Shown: positions 14,676 through 27,125 of the stretch, piece by piece
Position numbering within the stretch: the first letter of the stretch is position 1
Layout of the letters: every line of letters starts with the position of its first letter
Position numbers and translations under genes: made by a program
Notes under the pieces: model-generated
Told to the model about the DNA's origin: nothing
The model's input: only the letters and a program-made list of their open reading frames with translations
Databases searched by the model: none
Assembly (NCBI GenBank): GCA_012295275.1
Contig: CM022670.1
Location: forward strand, 29,713,938-29,777,937
Direction of reading: 5' to 3'
From: Chrysomallon squamiferum
Lineage: Eukaryota; Mollusca; Gastropoda; Neomphalida; Peltospiridae
Length of the DNA: 64,000 nucleotides

Positions 14676-17600
14676 TCAGTGCTATTTTGGCGTTCCATCC
14701 ACTGACTGTTTTATCAAATATTTTGCTTTTGCTCCCCTGTCTGTTGGAAGAGGCATACATAATCTCATGTGACAAGAGGCGGGTTGCTTCGTTGTTGTTT
14801 TTTCTCATACTGTAAATTATAATACACGTAACTGTATTCTAATATATAATAAATACAGAATGACAGCAAGAGATTTATAATATAATTATTAACTTCAAAA
14901 ATAAACCATTTATATTATAAAAATAAGAAATATTTATATTAAAATATAATGGATTGTTGTTAAACAAATATCTAATCATTAAGTCAGTGAGTTTTAAGAG
15001 AATAGTTGGTTAATGTACTAGAGACATATCAGAGTTAACTCGAAAACATAATTCTCTCGTGGCCAGTTCACGATTATCATCTCTGTTACATTTAAAGCGT
15101 CATTAAACGAAAGTAAAAAGCACTTAAATGTATTTTAACTCAGTTCATTCCTCTTTATCGTGTCTAAAATTCAAATTAAAATCAAATTTAAATAAGTAAA
15201 TAAATAAATAAATGAAAAGAAAGGGGAAATAGGTACATTGTACAGCGCTGATATTAATTAAATATATTGGCTGACAAATTGTCGTTTCTGTGCCAGTAGC
15301 AGATAAATCTGTAATTATGAATGACATGAGTCTGCTGGCAAATTCAACATTATGTTTCAGCCTGTGTTGTCAGTCACCTGACCCTCACAGCTTCTCACAC
15401 AACAAGATTTATCCGAAAGCTTTTCGTTAGATACAATCTAAAGTTATTGGTAAATAATTAACTTATTCATGTTCGGTTAAAGGTTAGACATACTTGTCGC
15501 TGGCACGAAATCTGATGGAAGGGTGAAATGTAGCCAAGTCTTTGAGGCGTCAGCTAAGTCTCTGATGTTTAGAGTTTAAAGATCATTAAGGAAAAATGCG
15601 TGTAATGTTTTATTTATAATGCACTCAGTATGTTTGATAATACGACGTTCTGTATATTGTTAAGAACGATCCAGATAATGAGAGAGGAAATCTACATGTT
15701 TCTTTAGCTGATATCTTTAACAAAAAACAACAACAACAACAAAAAAAAAAAAAAAAAAAAATTCTGCCTTTGAAAAACCATTAAAATTTTTATATTTAGC
15801 TTATAAATTAATATTGATGCCAAAAAACAATAAATGTTCATTAAAGCAAAATATGCTTCTCGTTAGAACTTTTAGGTTATGTACGAATGTTACAGTTGGT
15901 GGATTTTCTTAACTTTTCAACTGAAGAACACTTTATAAGTCTTACTGATAAAAATGCTATATATTCTAGAGTCTGTTAAAAACGTTCACATCAGTAAACA
16001 GAATTTCCGGTTTATATTCACAGACAGTTTGGAAATATCTTCACGATATTTCAGTACTAGGAACGCTGACATTTTGTTTCCAGTATAATGGAATTGAGAA
16101 CGAGTAAAAGATGATCTAATTATTTCAGTACTTCACTTAAAACAGACTTTATTCGTAACACGAAGTTTAATTTAACGTGTGGACAAGGGTCAGATACTAC
16201 ACAGCGAAGGAAGTATCCATGCAGTCAGTTTAGACGCCAGATTATTGATCTCAAGAACGTAGATTGGACTTCGTTCACAAATGATTATCTTTTTAGGCAA
16301 ACTACCAAATATTCCTATTATCATGTTTTTGAAGATACATTAATGTTTGGATTTAACCAGATAGGAAATGGATGTAAAGACAAAATTTCATATTTTCAAA
16401 CATAATACCAAATATGCAATAAAACCATTTTATCAAAAATGTTAATTTTTCAAAAATTGTTATTAATAAATTCTTAATAATATGAAAATTTTGTAAACAA
16501 AATAAAAATTATGAAATAATAAAGCAGTAAAATTAGTAGCTGGATGAACAATTTCAAAGACCCCCCCCCGAAAATAATTACTACCGCTACCAAAATATGT
16601 AATGAATTAAAATGTTGTATCCTATTAAAGAATCTAGTGGAATTTTTGGTAACGTTACTTACGATCAAATTTCTCAGGTCATAAGTAATTAACATGTATT
16701 CCTAGAGAGCCTGTATTTTTCTATGAATGTTAACTAGTTTTAAGCAACAGTAATTTTGGATAATTCTGAGGTTACAAGGGCGCAACGAGAAATGATGACT
16801 GATATGAAAAAGAATTCTGAAAGATGATGAAGTTTTCTCATAACAAGTCAACAAAACTTCAAGAAAACAAACTCACAGCGTATGCTAAAAAATGTTCTAA
16901 TTGAATTATATTTACCCAAATTAAATGTCACTAATATAAATGCAATTTAAAATTCAGAAATCATCGATACACACATAAAATAACTCCACATAATTAGTTC
17001 CAACAGTATTAATTGTCGCCAGAAAATGAATTAAATAATTAAAAAAATACTAATAGTAATCATAGATTGAAAATGTCAAAGCCATCTATTCATTGCATAG
17101 TTCTTAATTGCATTTTATTATGGTTATTTTGTTATTATTACTATTTTTTATTAATATTTGCTCAAAGTACAGTTTATCATAAAATAAAACAGGAGAGAAT
17201 TATTATAAGATATAAATCAGTCTAGATTTATATTGCTATCAAGTTTGATAAAGCCTTAAGTACAGAAAAATAATTTCAGAGATAAATAACTATATAGAGA
17301 TATATCTGTATGTGTATATATATGTATGTGTATATATGTGTGTTTGTGTGTATATCTGTATATACAATACACCCAAGCATATAGACACATATACATACAC
17401 ACATATACATATATATACATATACATACAGCTATAGAATTGCTAAACAATAGAATCAATACCAGATCAGTAAGTACATTTACGAACTCTGTGTGTGTGTG
17501 TGTGTGTGTGTTTGTGTTTATATTTATGAATGTGATTGCCTATGGTTCTAACTGTGTCTGCCTCTCTGTCAGTGTGTGTGTATGTGTATCTCTGTGTCTG

Positions 17601-19721
17601 TCAGTATGTGTTTCATTGTTTGTGTGTGACTGTTTTTAATAAAGGTTGTTATTTTAATAACTACTTTTGTAAAGATTTGATATAAGGAATTTCCATGAAA
17701 ACAGGTTTCTTAAATGCACTTAAATATATTTGTGTTAAATGTTAATATCGCATTGACTCTGTGTATTGTTCCAAACTTTGACTCATTTTTGTAAAATAGA
17801 AAATATAGTGTTCGTGTAGAATTGAGTCGAAGACAGTGTCATCATCTGAAGAAATGCGACAAAAACGAAGAAGAAGAAGCACAAATAACCAGCACAAATA
17901 ATGTCTTTGTACATGAGAGTGACATTTAGATTATTTCTTAATCTTTAATTTTTGTCGCTGTAAACGAGTCACTATAATTTTACTTCCTGAGATTTTTATT
18001 GTTATTCCTATTTTGTCTTGGTTGTTAGGAAACTGAATCTAAAATTTTGTTATAAATTAATCAAAATTGATATTTCTTATTTTACATATAAAATATTTAA
18101 TTATAATAAAAATACTCGTTACAACACCCACACCTATACCCACCTGTTTCCCTGCCAGGCGTCCTATCTGCGTGGAGAGTTAGAAAGATATTAAGCGTGA
18201 AAAAAATAATAATAATAAAATAAACGCATAAATAAAATAGAAAGAAGGAAACCAAAGGAAAAAAAGTTAAAGAATACAAAAGAGTACTAAAATCTCTCTA
18301 ACTCAAGATATATGTTATGCTCAGTAAATTAATTACCGATGTATATGAAACGAATATTGATTTTTATTCTTTCTTCCGTTCATAAATATGCACGTTATAT
18401 ACTTACAACATAATTGTTGCTGCTGTATTATCTTATATTAATCACCTACTGAATAGTTTTTAAATTTAAATTATCGAATCTTTGACTAATTATAATAAAT
18501 GATTGATGAATGGATTGCTGAATGGTAAAAGCACTAAAGATTCAGTGAAGGAACGAAATAATGAATGAATGATGTATTTTAAAGATTTAATCTACGAGTA
18601 CGGTTCCTGAAACATTTTACATGTTTTCAAAATATAAACATCTTTCTCTCTCTTTTTATTTCTCTGTCTCTCTCTCTCTCTCATACATTAGCATCATATT
18701 TAGTATATAAATATACACGTTATCACAGCACATTTTATATTTTTATGAGCCATTATTACTACATTCATCAGCATGATGTTGTAACTGAACTAACAGCTTC
18801 TTGGTGAAAAAAAGTTCTGATAATGATATTAACACATGTAAACAGATCTTGAGATTCTATGAATGTATTTTTTAATTGATTGTTTTGTTTGTTCTTTGAA
18901 GCGTTTTAATGTTGATTGTTTCTTAGGGGTTTGAGGGATGTTTACTTTTATTTTATTTTCTTAAATGTTTGTGTTTCCGTTTGTTATTGTTATTGTTGTT
19001 ACTGTTGATTTTATAGTTATCTTCTTGTTCGTCTAAATATGTGTGCATGGATTTGGAAACTTTTAGTATTTTTGTTTTGCTTTGTTGCTAATTTTTGTAC
19101 ACTATCGGAAAGAAATAAAAACAGAAGATTGTTACCTAAATGTACAGACTGTACAGAGAAAAAAGAAGGATAAAACAGACATGCACAGACACATACTACT
19201 ACTATCTTTACAAAGTAAAACGACATCCTTGTTATACGCTATTTGGAGAGAATATCTTAAGTCATTTATTTTTGAACGTACTACTCGGTGTTTTCTATAT
19301 AAGCCAAACAATCAGCAGTTGAGAAGGCTGTAAAGTAAGTAACTAGAAATTATTATTATTATTATTTTAATTTCAGCATTTTTATTGTTAACAAACTAAC
19401 TGTAAGTATTTTATTTTAAATGAACGTAAATAACATTCTAAAGACTCAGACAATAAATCCTCTTTAAGTCATCCGCAAAAAAATATAACAATTTTTAAAC
19501 GACTTATGTTAGAATCTGTAGTGTGATATAAAGAATTAAAAGAGTAAATAAAACAAATTAAGAGGCTGCAGTCAGTAGACTAACGTTTCAAGCAGAGCTT
19601 TTAAAAGACTATTATATTCACACGTACTCAAACACAAATCACGTACAAATATGAGAGAAAAACACAAAGCACTGTGATGCAGTATTACTAGTGTAATTCA
19701 TAAAAAGAAATAATAACTCAC

Positions 19722-19777
19722 CAAATTAAACTGGCGGCGATGGACTGTTTTCGAACGGAGCGTGAATCAGCCAACAT
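19722..19777 (-). CDS. Candidate first coding exon of a minus-strand gene
   Basis: ATG at 19775-19777 (minus) is the first Met after an in-frame TAA. It opens 18 codons, MLADSRSVRKQSIAASLI, running in phase 2 into a strong donor, gtgagt, at 19721. The surrounding 19730-19990 is GC- and CpG-rich for this window, as in a promoter and 5' UTR. A short upstream ORF (minus 19867-19917, 16 residues, with a good start context) would lie in that leader. The peptide matches nothing I recognise and I found no partner exon to the left, so this is tentative. Confidence 0.3.
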
Positions 19778-19990
19778 GCAGAAAAAGATAACATGGGCTT
19801 AGAGCGCTTGATCCGTTTGCAGCTGGCGTGAGAAAGAAAATAAATGTTGGCAATTTCATCGATTGACTAGACGAAACCTCTCTCCGTTAGATCCACTTGG
19901 AGCGCTTCTTCTGCCATAATGGTACCGCCCCTTAGTGCATTATCTTTCCGTCGACATTCTGGTCGTAGAAATGGTATCATTTCCGTACAG
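19778..19990 (-). promoter_or_regulatory. Candidate GC-rich 5' UTR or promoter region
   Basis: A CpG-dense, repeat-free island in otherwise AT-rich DNA, directly upstream of the candidate first exon ending at 19722. It includes a ggggcgg box (minus) near 19925 and an upstream ORF at 19867-19917. No TATA box is evident. The assignment rests on composition and position only. Confidence 0.25.
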
Positions 19991-20373
19991 TTGTGTATTC
20001 CGTTATAACCCTGACACAAATTTCGGTATCATCAAATAGCCGTTTATCGCTTTAACCTCATTTTTTTGATTTTCACTTAAATTGAGAACTATATATTCAC
20101 ACGTGTAAGCGAGCTGCAATTGTATGTCGTTATGAGCAGCGCTACGCACAGCGATGAATAATATATATATATATATATACACATATACAAAATTCCTATA
20201 GGTCTCCTTTGATGCGCTCAAACAGCCAGAGTAAATGTAAGCTTTTACTACTGGGACTCAGTGTAATGAAATATTCCTCTCCGGTTCCAGGATTATCAGT
20301 AAACAGCAGAGAAATGTTTTGATCTACAATATAACTGTATCAACGGCGCTATTTTGCAGTTCCTACACGAAAT

Positions 20374-20407
20374 CTGGCTCAGTGGTTAGAGTGGTCGGCT
20401 GATTGGT
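20374..20407 (+). mobile_element. Possible SINE 5' fragment
   Basis: tggctcagtggttagagtgg followed by tcggct resembles the D-arm/A-box start of a tRNA-derived SINE. The match stops at a poly-T tract (20407-20425), so the B box is absent. Confidence 0.35.
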
Positions 20408-21947
20408 TTTTTTTTTTTTTTTTTTACAATGTTTATTTTTCCCATTCCAAACGAATTATTAATTACCTTTTATTGGAGTATTCATTTTTCCATGCCAACT
20501 CTCAAGAAAATGCTATTTTATTTATTTATTATTTTTTTTTTACTTTTTTTTTTTCTCATTCCAGCCAGATATCTCATGAAAATAATGTTATTTATTTCTA
20601 AATTCAGACTTTATTTTCTCCCATTCAAACCATATTTCTGATGATAAGATAATTTGTCTAGTTTTTACTATTAGAATATGCATATTTTGGATGAAACTGT
20701 AACAGGTTGTGTGTTCAGCCAGCTTTTTGTGTAAAGATTGTATCTCACAGTTGTAAATGTGTGGCTGGAAATTGATATTAAAAGGTTTTACTGCCATCTG
20801 TTGATATTCTAGCGATATCTCAATATCAATTATGTATTGGTTTATTATCACTTTTGAAACTCTTTTTTTTTTTTTTTGTATAAAAACAACATAAAAAAAG
20901 AGAAAAATATGGAACATTACAAAATACATAAGAAAAACATATCTAATAAGAATTAGTAATTAAAGAATTTTTTTTTTATAAAATGGTTAATTTTAATTTC
21001 AATTTTTAAAACATTTCTGCTAAAACAAGAAAACAACATTGCTGGAAAATATGTGTGCATAGGGAATTAATATATTTATAGAAACAATAAAACCAAGAAA
21101 ACGTCGTGTGCATATGTAGCTATATAGCATCTACGTATCTATTATTCATCTCTATACCTTCTTATTTATATATGTATGTATGTAAAGAAAAGTAACAAAG
21201 AAAATTACAGAAAATGTTTAGTTATTTATTTATTTATCTGTTAATTAATTAATTTATTTTTAAATCTTTCTCGTTATTCATTATCTGCTTGTCAATGAAC
21301 GCAGAAAAACAAAAGTTCTTTTTCTGTACATATTATTCTCCCTCAGTCTTCATCCTAGAGGAATGTCAGTTCCTCCCATTAAATTATTTTGAAATAAGTA
21401 TTTATTTCAGCAATATTTCCAAAAAAAACAACAACAACAAAAAAAAACATTCCTTAATTTTTGACGACCTCAACAGGAGAATAATAGCTAACTGTGAACA
21501 GTACGTTTTGTTCAGTCATTCATTATTAATGCCTTATTAAGGTCATGACTGATTGGAAGTTGTTGTTAAATGTGCTTTATTATTTTACAAAATAATTGTT
21601 TTATATTTAGCTCCGCGTGCTGAAGGACATGCTTCAATTACTGAAGAAAAAGACTACATTGTTTATAACAGATTTAAATAAACATTACTCAATGATAAAT
21701 AGTAAGAATAAATCTGTTTGCACAACGTTTTCAGCGTTATCCAGTAAGAAAGGCAGAACTGAAAGAACATTTTACAAACAACAAGCTTCAGAAATATTTG
21801 AATGACAAAATAAGGACGTAAGAAACTATGTGTGAAGTAGCTGATTACAATGGTTTTGGTTATAGCTATATGTGTGTGTTTGTCTATATATATGTATATT
21901 AATTTATTTATTTATAATTGCAGAAATAACAAACATACTGTGTCGCA

Positions 21948-21978
<31 letters not shown>

Positions 21979-23371
21979 AGACATTAAAAGAAAATACAAA
22001 ATACTTTACCATTTTTTTTAGCTCTTACACACACATATATAATAAGAACACATCAAGCAGATAATTATTACTAATAATTATACTTTTAAAGTGCAGTGTG
22101 AAATGTTTTGGTCACATCAGGGAAAAATACAAATATCGTCACACCATTAGGATAAAACGAAAGAGCGAATCTAAATTCCCTAATATAACCGCTGAGGAAG
22201 AAAACATCTGCGCAATTTATTGCATAAGAAAAACTACGTTGTTTAAGTTCAAATTGGTTATCAATACACAAAGTCTGATAAAATTACGTATTACCAGCGT
22301 GACAAAGCACTGTAAATTATATAACATTATCTCGCTGCTCTGGGCTTTTGTCAGACATTATTATTTTGTTTGTTTGTTTGTTCTCTTCATATGCACCCAT
22401 TACTGCATAAGAAAACTGTCACTGTTTTGTATTATTTTGAAACCATCATAACTGTTATTTTCTAAACCCGAATAAGACTGTCAATATATTTTTTTTATTT
22501 TTTTCGAACTACTGTGTCATTTACTGCAACCCTCCACATTGTGTTAATGTTTTAACTTATTTTCAAATTATTAAAATTTTTATCTACAGAAGCCGTGCAA
22601 AAAAAAACAAAAAAACATACACATTTCAATGTTTTTATTAATACTTTAAAAATACTGGAATTATTTTCCACTAAACTAGAAGAAAAAAAAAAAGTCAGTA
22701 TTTTTCTTATCATTTTGTAATTACTGCAGCTATTATCTTCTGAATCCGAAGAAAATGTCAACAATTATTATTTTGGAACAACAGTAACTATTAACTGCTA
22801 AAACTGAAAAAAGTTGTCCGTTTTTTTTGTTATATTTTTTGACAGAATCTGATGACGACGATTTGCTGCTCTGTGTTAGACATCCGAAACATCACCTAAC
22901 TATGACACTCTGAAGCAGAAGTTAGTCAAATCACAGAGATTTGTCTAAATTAATGGCGGGTTGTGAAAGTGTCAAAACATTGAAGGGAACCAGCATTAAT
23001 ACATATTCAGACATCTGCGATGTTTATGGGAAACGAGGCATACAAAAGTAATGATATAGCAAACAATATTCCGCTCGGACAGAAAACAAATGTGAACAGT
23101 AAATCAAATAACTCGTTATCGTCTTAAGAGAACTGATTCCGTAAATTTTACATGTCTAATTTCAAGATCCAAACAACTTTTTTTATTATCTAATAGGTTT
23201 TGTAATCAAGCAAAGACTAATGTATTTTTGTTTTTTCGAGACTCTTGCTATTTGTCTATTTGTATGTCTTTCCTGAATCGTTTAGTTTTATTTAATACTT
23301 CAAAACAAATAATAATAAAATAATAATAATTAAAAAAATAAAAAAATAAATAAATAAATAAAATAATAATA

Positions 23372-23408
<37 letters not shown>

Positions 23409-23902
23409 CATTCTGTGGCTGTGACTGTTTAAGCAAACATCTACTTTTAATAAGAAGTAAAACACTTTAATGAAATATCTGTTAATCATTATACAACTGT
23501 GGATGGAACATGAAACTAGGAGACAAAGACAGGAACGTTTCAGTTATTTCTTATACGGCACAAAAAATTCATTGCTGAACTCTTTTATTATGGCTGTTGT
23601 CTTTATGTTCTTGTTTGTCTGTTGCATTTTTGTTGTTGTTGTTGTTGTCGTTTCTTTGTTGTTTTTTTTTTGTATTGTGTTATATTTCGTGTTTTGTTGC
23701 TGTTGCTGCTGCTTTTGCATTTGTTTTCTCGGAAGGAATCCATTATAACAGCTAACTTGATTTCCTTAGATGATTTCAATTACTAGTATTCTAGCTGACA
23801 TGTTCATTTATAATTTAGAAAAGATACAATGTGTAGAATTTAAATACTAAATATCTGTAAAGTATTGACGTAGTATTAAGAGCGAGTCTGTGAACATTTT
23901 GT

Positions 23903-23905
<3 letters not shown>

Positions 23906-23990
<85 letters not shown>
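23906..23990 (+). repeat. Perfect (AG)n microsatellite, about 85 bp
   Basis: Uninterrupted GA dinucleotide run, the longest perfect dinucleotide tract in the window. Confidence 0.97.
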
Positions 23991-23995
<5 letters not shown>

Positions 23996-25507
23996 TGCAG
24001 ATACTTTAAAGAAATAGAAAGAAAAAAATCAGAACATGGAAGTGTAAAATTTTATAATTAACTGTGACAAGCATACAAATCGGAACGCTAAACATTTGCA
24101 GCATAAATCACTTGTTTACATCATTTTTGACATGTTTATGTGTGATCAGATGACTGTTTCTATTTATCTACATTATATGTTATTTAATGTAAATCGTATA
24201 GGTGGGTTATTTTCATAACCAGTTTAGTTCAGTTAATTCGTTTCTTACTCAAATCATGTTTATTCATTTCCTAAAATTCAACGTGAACTGATCAGTTTCT
24301 GATTCTGAATTGTATTGCGTTTATTTATTTATTTCATTTTATTGTTTAACTGTATTCTGTCGGTTCTGTTAAGTTCAGTAGTGTTCTCTTGTCTTTTATT
24401 TGGTTCAGTTCAGATCTGTCCAATTATCTTGAATTTGTGTTTTATTCAGTCATATTCTATTAACTTATTTTCAGTCCTGTTCAGCTTATTTATTTTTGCA
24501 TTATTCTGATCTATTTTATTTATTTATTCATTCATTCATTCATTTTTTTTTTTTTTTATATATATATTTACTATTTTTTATTCATTTATTTTTATATTTT
24601 TAAAGTTTTTGGTTGTTGCTGTTTTGTCGGATTTTCTGGTTCAGTTTCATATTGATTTATACTTACCGTTTAAGCACGCCTTCTCGACGAACCAGTCGCT
24701 ACTTTGCCACCAAAGCTATCCCAGAAGGTTAGTAAATTACGTTAACGTGATGATATAGTGTCGTATTCAGTTTTCCCCTAGCTGCAGTCAGTTTATGTTT
24801 TCCCAATCTGACCCTAAATAGGTAAGCACATACCACGTATTTTAGTTTTTAAAGTTTAATAAACTAGTTAAACACGTCCTGTCGCATAGCACTTCTTGTT
24901 TACTTTTCTTCAGCACACTAGCAAAAATACAGTAATGACATCCAACTTCATAACATTGTTTCAGTTAAGTCATATTTGAATTAGATAAAGATTACTGTAA
25001 CGGAGATACAAATGTAATTAATTTAAATATACTCTACTGTCATAACAGATCACGGATTTCTGTTGATTATTACAATTTTAAGTTTTAAACTATGTTACAT
25101 CCGTATCGGTCATAATTAAGATTTACCAAAAAAAGACAGGAGTGGTGAAGATGGTGAATGTAATAACGGATAGATGAGTTATGTAGTGAAGAAGAAAGGA
25201 AAGTAGACACAAAATGAAAGTCGTATTCTGAATCTGCATGCTTTTTAAACTAATTAATTGGTTTGTTACATCCTTAAAAACATTTAAAAAATAAAAATAA
25301 AAACACAACGAAAACAGTAATAAACAAAAAATAAACCACACATATAAACAAAAATGAATTGACAATCTTTGCCTGTTTTTGAGTATGAGACAGAAAGTAG
25401 TTAAGATTTGGATATAATGAATAAAGACAAACAAAAATACAGAGAGCATTATATAGGTGGACAGATTAAAAAGTGAGTCAGATTATATAGAGAAAAAGAG
25501 ACAGAGA

Positions 25508-25957
25508 TACATACATACATATACACACATACATACATACATACATACATACATACATACATACATACATACACACATACATACAAACATACATACATAC
25601 ATATCTGCGTACATACATACATATCTGCATACATACATACATACATATACACATACATACATACATACATATCTGCATACATACATACTTACATACACAC
25701 ATACATACATATATACATACATATCTGCATACATACATACTTACATACACACATACATACATACATATCTGCATACATACATACTTACATACACACATAC
25801 ATACATACATACATACATATCTGCATACATACATACATATCTGCATACATACATACATACATATCTGCATACATACATACACATACATACATACATATCT
25901 GCATACATACATACATACATACATACATATCTGCATACATACATACTTACATACTTA
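25508..25957 (+). repeat. TACA microsatellite with regular TCTGC interruptions
   Basis: About 450 bp of TACA repeats broken roughly ten times by atatctgc and, less often, by cttaca or cacaca. Blocks of about 45-50 bp recur (for example around 25660-25800), which shows later segmental duplication. ORFs of up to 169 codons on both strands are by-products. Confidence 0.95.
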
Positions 25958-25970
25958 CAAGAATAATACG

Positions 25971-26130
25971 AGGATGAATACAGGCGAAGTGGTGCCATTG
26001 GCTCGAGTCTCGCCAGCGGCTACTGACGGGTTTGTGCGGTCGTGACTGGACTTTGACTTCCTTCTCGAATACTGTCTATGTTCAGAGACTAATCAGACAT
26101 ACATAAGACAGAGAATATTCAAATCCTAAA
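25971..26130 (+). mobile_element. 5'-truncated SINE copy joined to a TACA array
   Basis: It begins inside the tRNA-like part (ggctcgagtctcg corresponds to the B box), continues with cgccagcggctactgacggg and tcgtgactggactttg, and ends attcaaatcctaaaa. Its 5' end directly meets the large TACA array 25508-25957, and its 3' end runs into a second TACA tract (26140-26180). Confidence 0.7.
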
Positions 26131-26804
26131 ATACGTATGTACACTCATACATACATACATACGTAACTACATACATACATTGATAAATACATATATAAGT
26201 ACATATATGCTACATACAAGCACAGATATATATACATATATATATCGAGAAAAAAGTGTCTATATGCAGATCAGTTATATATGTCTGTGTGTGCGTGTGT
26301 GTGTGTGTGTCATTCACAACAAGTTTAAAAATGGTCGTACAACGCGGATGTGTAAACCAACATAAACCAACCTGATTTCAGGAATATACACACGTTCACG
26401 GATTATTGATTGTGAAACCGTTGTTCTAGGTAAGTATGTCAGTAATTGTAACATACATTCAGTTAATAACTTTGTGTTTTAATGTTAGCATTAAACAGAA
26501 GTAAGCGCTATAACATCTGGTCCCACAGCGCAAGACAACAGGACAGAGCTAATCACAGCGAGTGTTTGGGGAATGTGAAAGAAGACAAAAACAAACGATG
26601 CAATGAGTTTTTACTGCTGGCCAGCTATTACTGACGCTAATTGCACTGAAATTATCTTTTTATTATTTGTTCTGTATATTGTTAACGCTCTCTGTTACGG
26701 AAATTACATTTTTAATTAATGAACCAGAACAAAATTGACTGCTATTTTTGCCTTAATTATAGATAGAATAATGGTTTTTCTTTATTATTATTATTATTAT
26801 TTTA

Positions 26805-26817
26805 TATATATAGATAA

Positions 26818-26866
<49 letters not shown>

Positions 26867-26971
26867 TAGATAGATAGATAGGTAAACAAATATATATTGG
26901 GACAGCTATGTTTTTGCTTTGTATTTGGTAATATTTTATTGATCAGAATGCACTTAAATAATATTATGTCG

Positions 26972-27023
<52 letters not shown>

Positions 27024-27125
27024 TGCATTTATATACATATACATATGTAATTATTTATGTATAAAAATATAAAAATATAAAAATGCATGCATGCATTCAT
27101 GTATGTATATATGTACATACATATA
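26805..27125. repeat. GATA/GACA, AT and TACA/TGCA microsatellite cluster
   Basis: GATA and GACA units at 26813-26882, a long AT run at 26977-27012, then TA/CA and ATGC-type units to about 27125. No coding content. Confidence 0.9.

Larger units (their letters stand above)
1..19721. other. Gene-poor left region
   Basis: Apart from the repeats and SINE copies listed separately I see no exon that I can defend. ORFs here are short and usually sit in microsatellites (for example 12780-13181 and 3809-3997). Sequence at 470-840 and 11440-11660 is GC-richer and less repetitive but carries no recognisable domain. If the candidate exon at 19722 is real, part of this region would be its introns. Confidence 0.5.

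Noticed and set aside
22098-22451. 117-codon plus-strand ORF
   Set aside because: No domain; Lys/Ile-rich composition expected from AT-rich noncoding DNA.
25457-25998. Overlapping ORFs of up to 169 codons on both strands
   Set aside because: They are TACA tetranucleotide repeats read as Tyr-Ile-His-Thr or Met-Tyr-Val-Cys cycles; no independent coding evidence.
26482-26634. 50-residue plus-strand small ORF (MLALNRSKRYNIWSHS...)
   Set aside because: Composition is polar and plausible, but there is no start context, homology or neighbouring exon that fits, so chance cannot be excluded.
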